Source: Methanocorpusculum sp. (GTDB lineage Archaea; Halobacteriota; Methanomicrobia; Methanomicrobiales; Methanocorpusculaceae). Taken from it: a stretch of 6,231 nt of DNA. Numbering within the stretch: position 1 is the stretch's first letter; each line of letters begins with the position of its first letter. This document shows positions 1 to 4,663 of this stretch, piece after piece. The stretch spans positions 1-6,231 of the forward strand of contig DALTWN010000063.1 of NCBI GenBank assembly GCA_029987045.1, in the 5' to 3' direction. Made by a program: the position numbers and the translations under genes. The notes beneath the pieces were generated by a model. It had not been told where the DNA came from, ran no database searches, and saw only the letters and a program-made list of their open reading frames with translations.

Positions 1-166
1 TGGAGGTGGTTCCGCCTTCCTTGACAACGGTCACGGTGTAGGCAACATCCTCCGGTGGAAGCGTATCGGCTTTCACGGTGACATCTTTCGCGCCGGTACA
101 TCCGGCTGCAAGAACACAGCCTGCAATGACAGCGAGAAGAATCAGAACAGTGAATACTTTCTTCAT
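1..166 (-). CDS. secreted lipoprotein, N-terminal part (gene runs off the left edge)
   Basis: Reading the minus strand from the ATG at 166-164 gives an open frame of 55 codons to the edge of the window. The first 25 residues form a signal peptide: MKK, a hydrophobic stretch VFTVLILLAVIAG, then two candidate lipobox cysteines, C17 (IAGC) and C23 (AAGC), followed by TGAKDVTVKADTLPPED. The protein is therefore probably exported and anchored to the outer face of the membrane by lipid on one of these cysteines. The visible mature part (AYTVTVVKEGGTTS) looks like the first beta strands of a small extracellular domain, but too little is present to name a family. There is no Shine-Dalgarno sequence. 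A TATA-like box 35-40 bp upstream predicts a very short leader. The start codon sits in the loop of a 9-bp inverted repeat. Export is well supported; function is unknown. Confidence 0.8.
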   Translation of the reverse strand, partial: MKKVFTVLILLAVIAGCVLAAGCTGAKDVTVKADTLPPEDVAYTVTVVKEGGTTS

Positions 167-187
167 ACGAAAGTATTGGCGATACTT
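153..187 (-). repeat. overlapping inverted repeats around the lipoprotein start codon
   Basis: AATACTTTC (153-161) and GAAAGTATT (169-177) are perfect 9-bp inverted repeats with a 7-nt loop. On the minus strand that loop, GTATGAA, contains the ATG. A second pair, AAGTAT (171-176) and ATACTT (182-187), uses part of the same middle arm, so the two hairpins would exclude each other. It could act as an RNA structure controlling start access or as a repressor site. Confidence 0.5.
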
Positions 188-198
188 CCATAAAAACA

Positions 199-208
199 TG
201 ATATATGG
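199..208 (-). promoter_or_regulatory. TATA-like box of the lipoprotein gene
   Basis: The minus strand reads CCATATATCA here. With the usual archaeal spacing of about 27 bp, transcription would begin near 176, giving a leader of about 10 nt before the ATG at 166. This would place the transcript start at the outer edge of the inverted repeat around the start codon. Confidence 0.45.
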
Positions 209-265
209 ATATGAAAACGGGGGGCTGAAATCGGCACATTCTGTACCCGTAACAGGGATTCTGTT

Positions 266-296
266 TTCTATTTAACCAAAATTGGAAAAAATAGAA
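266..296 (+). promoter_or_regulatory. dyad with embedded TATA-like box upstream of the Panacea gene
   Basis: TTCTATTT (266-273) and AAATAGAA (289-296) are perfect 8-bp inverted repeats. Between them CCAA (276-279) and TTGG (282-285) form a nested 4-bp pair whose centre is offset by half a base. The left arm contains TATTTAA, a plausible TATA box predicting a start near 299, about 28 nt before the ATG at 327. A dyad on the core promoter suits autoregulation, which is common in toxin-antitoxin operons. This is inference. Confidence 0.4.
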
Positions 297-326
297 GCCT
301 GCAACCGATGAAGATAGATTTAATGC

Positions 327-959
327 ATGACGACAAAGAAACTAGATTATTCTACAGAAAATAGGAGGGGGAGAAATATCGTAAATGCACTCGATGTCGC
401 AAATTTCTTTGTAAATCTGTACAGAAACAGCGGAAACAACGACATAACCAACTTAAAACTGAACAAACTCGTGTATTTCGCTCAAGGCTACCATCTCGCC
501 AGATATGGAACCCCTCTCTTTGCGGAAGAGATAGAAGCCTGGAAATACGGGGCGATAATTCCCTCAGTCTATGCTGCATTTCAGGTTTGCGGCGACAACG
601 TAATCCAGAACGAATCAGGGACATACAGCAGGAACGTTTTCACCCCCGACGAAATAGATTTCCTGTTGGATATAGATGCAGAATTCGGTGTCTATTCTGC
701 GTACAGCTTAGTTGAACTTACCCACAAACCGGGAAGTCCGTGGAGCCAGTACCACACACCAGGAATGAAACGCATCATCCAGAAAGAAAGTATGAAAGAA
801 TATTATGCAGACAAATCCTGCCCTACACATATCATAAATACTGCAAAAATACCCGCCGAAGGACGGAGAAGAGAAGATGGAAAACTTGTCCTTCCTGCCG
901 AAGACTACTGCAAAGAAGATGACGACGCATATCTGGAGTGGAAGGAGCAACACGCTTGA
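327..959 (+). CDS. Panacea-domain (SocA/DUF4065) antitoxin-like protein
   Basis: A 210-residue cytoplasmic protein. The Panacea/DUF4065 signature is clear: ALDVANFFVNLYR (21-33), ITNLKLNKLVYFAQGYHLA (40-58), PLFAEEIEAWKYGAIIPSVY (63-82) and SLVELTHKPGSPWSQ (127-141), then a helix with MKEYY (156-160). A charged tail (about 175-210) lies outside the usual domain. Panacea proteins are known mainly as antitoxins that neutralise unrelated partner toxins, and SocA acts as a protease adaptor for its toxin. Here the gene is followed, with a 3-base overlap, by what looks like a PemK/MazF toxin start that is cut off after 20 codons, so this copy may be an orphan antitoxin. The assigned ATG has no ribosome-binding site. 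A strong GGAGGGGG lies inside the frame at 364-371, and the conserved domain begins just after it, so the true start may be further in (AUC at 378) and residues 1-17 may not be translated. Codons are more AT-rich than in glnA. The family call is firm; the role is inferred. Confidence 0.88.
   Translation: MTTKKLDYSTENRRGRNIVNALDVANFFVNLYRNSGNNDITNLKLNKLVYFAQGYHLARYGTPLFAEEIEAWKYGAIIPSVYAAFQVCGDNVIQNESGTYSRNVFTPDEIDFLLDIDAEFGVYSAYSLVELTHKPGSPWSQYHTPGMKRIIQKESMKEYYADKSCPTHIINTAKIPAEGRRREDGKLVLPAEDYCKEDDDAYLEWKEQHA
364..371 (+). promoter_or_regulatory. strong Shine-Dalgarno-like GGAGGGGG inside the 5' end of the Panacea gene
   Basis: GGAGGGGG lies six bases before an in-frame ATC (378-380) that sits where family members usually start, just before ALDVANFF. 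No in-frame ATG, GTG or TTG is placed to use it. Possible readings are a rare AUC start, a start codon lost by mutation, or a chance purine run within codons for RRGR. A TATA-like GATTTAAT (318-325) would give a start near 345, upstream of this site. Confidence 0.35.
942..947 (+). promoter_or_regulatory. ribosome-binding site of the toxin relic
   Basis: AAGGAG lies eight bases before TTG at 956-958. It falls within the last codons of the Panacea gene. Together with the TTGA overlap it indicates translational coupling of a second cistron, and it favours the TTG at 956 over the GTG at 938. Confidence 0.5.
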
Positions 960-1021
960 ACCAGACCCCTAAACGCTGGGATTTGTGGTGGGCCGATATC
1001 GCATATGAAGATCAGCACAGA
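956..1021 (+). pseudogene. truncated PemK/MazF-like toxin, first about 20 codons only
   Basis: Starting at TTG 956, which overlaps the Panacea stop codon (TGA 957-959), the frame reads LNQ then PKRWDLWWADIAYEDQ. This resembles the first beta strand of PemK/MazF-type endoribonuclease toxins, which begin K/R-x-G/W-D-I/L-W-x-A/V-D and continue to the conserved R-P-hydrophobic core. That continuation is absent: from about 1016 the frame is the antisense of the 3' end of the amidase gene, whose stop codon is at 1022-1024. It stays open by chance to 1156 without toxin-like sequence. The AAGGAG site and the stop/start overlap show a real second cistron once existed. The break probably came from a deletion or rearrangement at about 1013-1022. 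The identification rests on about 16 residues and is therefore tentative; without the arginine and strand core it cannot be an active ribonuclease. Confidence 0.55.
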
Positions 1022-1762
1022 TTACTGCAAATCCCAGGATTCCCGCATCGTACGGACGGTTTCCTTAAGCTCGGGCACATCGACTTCCCAGACGAACCCG
1101 CCTGCGAAGACGCCGGCATCCTCTCTGATCTTTCCTTCGCAGTCGCAGACCATTGACCGGCCGCCGTAATCGATATTGGATGCCGTGTCGCATCCGATGC
1201 AGTTCGCGCCGATGACGAAACTCCGTGTCTCCAGGGCACGGGCTTTCAGGAGCAGTTCGAAATCGGCGATGCGTGCCGCAGGCCATGCCGCCTGGACGAT
1301 GATGCAGTCGCACCGGTCGTGCAGATACGTCTGGTAGATATCGGGAAACCGCAGATCGAAACAGATGGACAACCCGAATTTCATTCCGTTGCAGGTGAAT
1401 GTGACCGGAACGGTACCTGCCCCGGTCTGTTCATTGCCGGGAGAAAACGGGTGCATCTTCACATATTCTGCAACCGGTTCTCCATCCGGCGAACATACGA
1501 GGAGCGTGTTCTCCAGCACACCGGAAGATGGTCTGTAATAGGAACCGACGAGGTATTTCCGGTATTTCTTCGCGAGGTCCAGCCAGGTCTTCCTGATGTT
1601 CAAGCCGTCTGCACGTGACGGAACCGGACGCCATCCGGTCGCATACTGTTCGGGGAAGATGACGAGGTCTGCATCCGCCGTCTGCAGGAATTCTTCTGCC
1701 AGCCGGAACATCGTATCGACACTATCGAACTCCTGCTGGATCTGGGCACAGGCGATTTTCAT
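1022..1762 (-). CDS. carbon-nitrogen hydrolase, Nit2/YafV (omega-amidase)-like
   Basis: A 246-residue cytoplasmic enzyme of the nitrilase superfamily, complete in its core. The catalytic triad is visible: E38 in LVIFPE, K102 in EYVKMHPFSPGNE (with the second glutamate E111) and C134 in LSICFDLRFP. The segment AAWPAARIADFELLLKARALETRSFV matches the W-P-x-x-R...LL-x-ARA-x-E pattern of the Nit2/YafV branch, whose studied members hydrolyse the terminal amide of 2-oxoglutaramate or 2-oxosuccinamate. That would fit recycling of a glutamine by-product, and glnA lies on the same strand about 2.9 kb upstream. Substrate is inferred, and another omega-amide is possible. The start is the ATG at 1762: a TATA-like box lies about 27 bp upstream and there is no Shine-Dalgarno site, so the transcript is probably leaderless. 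The C-terminus (ETVRTMRESWDLQ) lacks the usual K-D-R-R-like ending, and the stop lies at the breakpoint of the neighbouring toxin relic, so the last residues may have been replaced. Confidence 0.85.
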   Translation of the reverse strand: MKIACAQIQQEFDSVDTMFRLAEEFLQTADADLVIFPEQYATGWRPVPSRADGLNIRKTWLDLAKKYRKYLVGSYYRPSSGVLENTLLVCSPDGEPVAEYVKMHPFSPGNEQTGAGTVPVTFTCNGMKFGLSICFDLRFPDIYQTYLHDRCDCIIVQAAWPAARIADFELLLKARALETRSFVIGANCIGCDTASNIDYGGRSMVCDCEGKIREDAGVFAGGFVWEVDVPELKETVRTMRESWDLQ

Positions 1763-1783
1763 TAATTATATTCTTGACATTCC

Positions 1784-1793
1784 GTATTTTTAA
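1784..1793 (-). promoter_or_regulatory. TATA-like box of the amidase gene
   Basis: The minus strand reads CTTAAAAATAC, centred near 1788, 26-27 bp from the A of the ATG at 1762. This is the spacing expected for a leaderless archaeal transcript, and no ribosome-binding site is present. The 59-bp gap 1763-1821 holds this promoter and no further gene. Confidence 0.55.
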
Positions 1794-1821
1794 GGGTTTC
1801 CGGCATCCCCGACATGGATAT

Positions 1822-3078
1822 TCAATCAACAAGCTCTGGTTTCAGCAGGAAATCGCTCAGACTCAGAATGAGATATCCCTTCTCATTCCGATAGGGCAAA
1901 CCGCTGTTACGCAGAACAATTATCCGTTCAAAGGAATCGTCAATATTCCGAAGAGATGCTTCTTCCTGCTGAACTTTTGCATCGCGGGAATCCCATGAGA
2001 AAACCGATTGAATGTATTTACGATTGTACCCTTTCGTTATCACGAAATCAACTTCCAGCTGCTTGCGCACGAAAACACCATTCTTATTTGGTTCCGTTAC
2101 CGTAACCACACCCACATCAACTTTGTATCCGCGTTTTTTCAGCTCCATGCAGATGACATTTTCCATAGAGTAGTTCTCCTCCATCTGATGAAAATCAAGA
2201 CATGCATTCCGCAGACCAATATCCGAAAAGTAATATTTCGAGGGGGTAGATATGTACTTTTTTCCGCGAATATCGTACCGCAGACCACGCTCGATGAGAA
2301 ATGCATCCATCAGATATTTGAGATATGCAGTTATCGTTTCCGGAGCTATCGAGACATTCTTTACCGATCTGAATGTATCCGATATTTTCTTGGGATTGGT
2401 AAGATAACCGATGGATGATGCAAGGATCTCGATAAGTTCTTCCAATTCGGCATCATGGCGGATTCCATGACGCTGTTTCAAATCAGCAAGGTAGATCTTG
2501 GTGAATAGCTCTTTGAGATATTCCCCTTTCTCCACCGGGTCAGTCATGTTGCAGACCAACGGAATGCCGCCGAAACGCAGATACGTATCCAATGCCTCCT
2601 GTCTGTCTCCGCCGACGCCCGCATAGTATTCGCTAAACGAAAGAGGATACACATGGATTCCGCTACTGCGTCCGCGGAATTCGGTAATGATATCACTGGC
2701 AAGGAATCTGGAATTGCTGCCGGTCACATAGGTATCGGCATTCGGAATGTGAAGAAGACTGTTGAGGACATCTTCAAATTCCGGAACGTACTGTATCTCG
2801 TCGAGCAGGATGTAATAGGGAGATGCATCGACAATTCTGCTGTCCAGATATGCAAGGAGGGCATCCGGGTCACGATACTGCTTGTTCTTCCGATCGTCCA
2901 GGGCAAGTGCAATGATGTGGTCATCATCGATTCCGGATTCTTTCAGATGACGGACAAACAGGGTAAACAGCAGATAGGATTTCCCGCATCTCCGTATACC
3001 GGTGACTACTTTGATCAGAGAATTGTGTTTCCTTCGAATGAGCTGGTCCAGATAATAATCACGCTTGAATTCCATCAT
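1822..3078 (-). CDS. AAA_14/DUF4143 ATP-binding protein (KRDYYL subfamily)
   Basis: A 418-residue cytoplasmic protein with the standard two-part layout. Residues 1-200 are an AAA_14 ATPase: Walker A GIRRCGKS (27-34), Walker B ILLDEIQ (90-96, D93/E94), sensor motif TGSNSRFL (119-126), arginine-finger region EFRGRS (133-138) and LRFGGIP (167-173). Residues about 205-300 look like a winged-helix segment with YFSDIGLRN (283-291). The C-terminal DUF4143 part carries the restriction-endonuclease-like core: MEN (305-307), LEVDFVI (341-347) and YIQSVFSW (355-362). The lysine of a typical E-x-K is not visible, so nuclease activity is doubtful. The family is widespread and often multicopy in anaerobic archaea and bacteria; its function is not established. 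The N-terminus FKRDYYLDQLI is typical of its subfamily, so M1 or M2 is the start; GTGA just upstream is the only weak ribosome-binding match. It has its own promoter 3' of the second ATPase gene. Confidence 0.92.
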   Translation of the reverse strand: MMEFKRDYYLDQLIRRKHNSLIKVVTGIRRCGKSYLLFTLFVRHLKESGIDDDHIIALALDDRKNKQYRDPDALLAYLDSRIVDASPYYILLDEIQYVPEFEDVLNSLLHIPNADTYVTGSNSRFLASDIITEFRGRSSGIHVYPLSFSEYYAGVGGDRQEALDTYLRFGGIPLVCNMTDPVEKGEYLKELFTKIYLADLKQRHGIRHDAELEELIEILASSIGYLTNPKKISDTFRSVKNVSIAPETITAYLKYLMDAFLIERGLRYDIRGKKYISTPSKYYFSDIGLRNACLDFHQMEENYSMENVICMELKKRGYKVDVGVVTVTEPNKNGVFVRKQLEVDFVITKGYNRKYIQSVFSWDSRDAKVQQEEASLRNIDDSFERIIVLRNSGLPYRNEKGYLILSLSDFLLKPELVD

Positions 3079-3087
3079 GTCACGCTA

Positions 3088-3119
3088 ACTTGAAAAAATT
3101 GCAAGTACTTGCAAAAATT
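3088..3119. repeat. perfect 16-bp palindrome plus 13-bp direct repeat, candidate operator
   Basis: TTGCAAGTACTTGCAA (3099-3114) is a perfect palindrome. ACTTGAAAAAATT (3088-3100) and ACTTGCAAAAATT (3107-3119) form a direct repeat of period 19 with one mismatch, and another ACTTGCC lies at 3157-3163. The element covers the predicted transcription start of the 418-residue ATPase gene. This position suits a repressor-binding site. Confidence 0.5.
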
Positions 3120-3127
3120 TCAGATTA

Positions 3128-3138
3128 GTATATAAATA
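3128..3138 (-). promoter_or_regulatory. TATA-like box of the 418-residue ATPase gene
   Basis: The minus strand reads TTTATATACTA, close to the archaeal consensus, centred near 3133. It predicts a start near 3106, at the centre of the palindrome at 3099-3114, and a leader of about 28 nt before the ATG at 3078. Confidence 0.6.
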
Positions 3139-3198
3139 ACATATTTCTGCATTTAAACTTGCCGCACCCGCGAGGGACAGGATTCCTTGCGTTCTTGA

Positions 3199-4497
3199 TT
3201 ATAGACTGCCGGTACCGGTCAGCCATTTCCAGAGCGGGATACAGGGCACGCCATCCGCAATTCCTTCATAATCCTCTGTCAGAATCAGCTTCTGTACGGG
3301 AATATCCGGAAACTCTTCCTGGAACTCGACGAATCCACGCGTTTCCCGGTCAGGAAGTCCTGTTGATACGAAACAGACATTGATCAGCAGAAGCGAGCGG
3401 TCATCCTGCTTGACCACGAAATCAATTTCATGTGTCTTTTTCCAGTACCAGAACTCATGTCTGCGCCGGAGCAGTTCGACAGCAACGGCATTCTCTGCGG
3501 ATCTGCCGATATCCTCCGAAAAGACGAACGAAGACGATGACCGTAGCGAAAGATCCATGACATACAGTTTCTTGGGAGCAAGAGACTGCTTCTTCACCGA
3601 ATAGGAAAAATTCCGGACGACATGCAGAAGCCATCCTTCCTCCGCATACCCGATATACTCGCCGATGCGGAGAATGTCCGTTGAGAACATCTTTGCAAGA
3701 GCCGAATACTGGACCGGATTCGCGATATTCGAGAGAAGATACGAATACAGCTGTTTCAGAAGAACCTGACCGCGTATCTGCCTGGCGGTGACGATATCAC
3801 GATACACGATACTGTCATAGTATGCTTTCAGATAATCGTTCCGGAGCGATTCATCAGTCACGTGAACCAGAGCCGGAAACCCGCCTCTGCGCAGATACTG
3901 TTTCAGCAGATGGACATACTCGTTTCTCCTTCGTTCCGCCTCGAGTGCAGTTTCGGGAAGCACCACTCCGTTGAAGGAGAGGTACTCGGAGAAGGCCAGC
4001 GGAAACACCGGAAGAAAAAGATACCTTCCGCCAAGCAGAGCGCCCGTTTCCGATTCAAGCAGATGCGAAGAAGATCCGGAGACGACGATGTGCCATGACT
4101 CGGTATCATGCCAGTGCTTCAGGGTCCGTGCGAAATTCCTGATCTGCTGTATCTCGTCCAAGAAAATCCAGATGTTCCCGGACGGCGAAATATCTTTCCG
4201 GTACACATCGAGTACGGTCTCGAGCGGATGTTCCAACGACTGGACCGCTTCCGCATCACAGGAAACGAAAAGGATCTCCTCGGGTTTTGCCATTCCCGAT
4301 GCAAGAAGATGACCGATGGTCTGCTGCATAAGCGTGGTTTTTCCCGACCGCCTGATGCCGCTGATGACGATGATTTCCGGTGTCATCAGGTATTTCAGAA
4401 CACTATCGAGATATGACAGCCGCACAACACTGGTATCCTTCCATCCCCCTTTCCACCACGGGTTCTGAGCATCAAGACACGCCAGTAAAGGATTCAT
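3199..4497 (-). CDS. AAA_14/DUF4143 ATP-binding protein (QNPWW subfamily)
   Basis: A protein of 432 residues from the ATG at 4497, or 445 from the ATG at 4536. In the longer numbering the AAA_14 part has Walker A GIRRSGKT (60-67), Walker B WIFLDEIQ (123-130, D127/E128), sensor VSGSSSHLL (152-160), LGGRY (168-172) and LRRGGFP (215-221). A wing-helix region follows (about 255-335, ending YVMDLSLR). The DUF4143 end has AEN (347-349) and HEIDFVV (369-375) followed by LLLINVCFV, where a nuclease would usually show E-x-K, so it is probably not an active nuclease. The QNPWW at 25-29 is typical of the start of this subfamily. I prefer the ATG at 4497 because a TATA-like box lies 27 bp upstream of it and the ATG at 4536 overlaps a palindrome. 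It belongs to a different subfamily from the ATPase downstream, so the two are not a recent duplication. Cellular role unknown. Confidence 0.9.
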   Translation of the reverse strand: MNPLLACLDAQNPWWKGGWKDTSVVRLSYLDSVLKYLMTPEIIVISGIRRSGKTTLMQQTIGHLLASGMAKPEEILFVSCDAEAVQSLEHPLETVLDVYRKDISPSGNIWIFLDEIQQIRNFARTLKHWHDTESWHIVVSGSSSHLLESETGALLGGRYLFLPVFPLAFSEYLSFNGVVLPETALEAERRRNEYVHLLKQYLRRGGFPALVHVTDESLRNDYLKAYYDSIVYRDIVTARQIRGQVLLKQLYSYLLSNIANPVQYSALAKMFSTDILRIGEYIGYAEEGWLLHVVRNFSYSVKKQSLAPKKLYVMDLSLRSSSSFVFSEDIGRSAENAVAVELLRRRHEFWYWKKTHEIDFVVKQDDRSLLLINVCFVSTGLPDRETRGFVEFQEEFPDIPVQKLILTEDYEGIADGVPCIPLWKWLTGTGSL

Positions 4498-4520
4498 GGA
4501 TATTTCTTGGTCTTCCAGGC

Positions 4521-4530
4521 ACATATAATT
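4521..4530 (-). promoter_or_regulatory. TATA-like box supporting the start at 4497
   Basis: The minus strand reads AATTATATGT, centred near 4525, about 27 bp before the ATG at 4497, consistent with a leaderless transcript. A competing box (TTTATACA) lies in the spacer of the dyad at 4570-4593 and would instead start transcription near 4555. Confidence 0.4.
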
Positions 4531-4535
4531 TCTCA

Positions 4536-4559
4536 TTACTATGTTTACAAACCTAGTAA
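4536..4559. repeat. operator-like dyad, copy 1
   Basis: TTACTATGT (4536-4544), six-base spacer TTACAA, then ACCTAGTAA (4551-4559): an inverted repeat with 8 of 9 pairs matching. It is 21/24 identical to copy 2 when both are read on the minus strand. It lies directly upstream of the second ATPase gene and overlaps the alternative ATG at 4536. Confidence 0.65.
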
Positions 4560-4569
4560 TTGTGCCATT

Positions 4570-4593
4570 TTACTATGTGTATAAACATAGTAA
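4570..4593. repeat. operator-like dyad, copy 2, with a TATA-like spacer
   Basis: TTACTATGT (4570-4578), spacer GTATAA, ACATAGTAA (4585-4593): perfect 9-bp arms. Its centre lies 34 bp from that of copy 1. The minus strand through the spacer reads TTTATACA, a plausible TATA box, so a bound protein would cover the promoter. It lies between the glnA stop and the ATPase gene and most likely belongs to the ATPase gene. Confidence 0.65.
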
Positions 4594-4626
4594 TATTCGT
4601 CGCGATGTTGAACCGGAACCGATATG

Positions 4627-4644
4627 GAATAGAGAAAAAGAGAG
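4627..4644 (-). terminator. pyrimidine/T-rich tract after glnA
   Basis: On the minus strand the 3' flank of glnA contains CCTCTCTTTTTCTCTATTC about 20-40 nt after the stop codon. Short T-rich tracts of this kind terminate archaeal transcription. The tract has only five consecutive T, so termination may be partial. Confidence 0.35.
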
Positions 4645-4663
4645 GGTTCGGGCGATATACCGC

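Noticed and set aside
938..955. GTG at 938 as the start of the toxin relic
   Set aside because: It has no ribosome-binding site, whereas TTG at 956 has AAGGAG eight bases upstream and the common stop/start overlap.
2653..3093. Plus-strand open frame of 146 codons
   Set aside because: It is antisense to the Walker A and B region of the 418-residue ATPase and has no start signal or recognisable domain.
4536..4593. The twin dyads as Xer/dif-type recombination sites
   Set aside because: The six-base spacer is suggestive, but the sequence does not look like a dif site, there is no recombinase gene in the window, and the position on a promoter fits an operator better.
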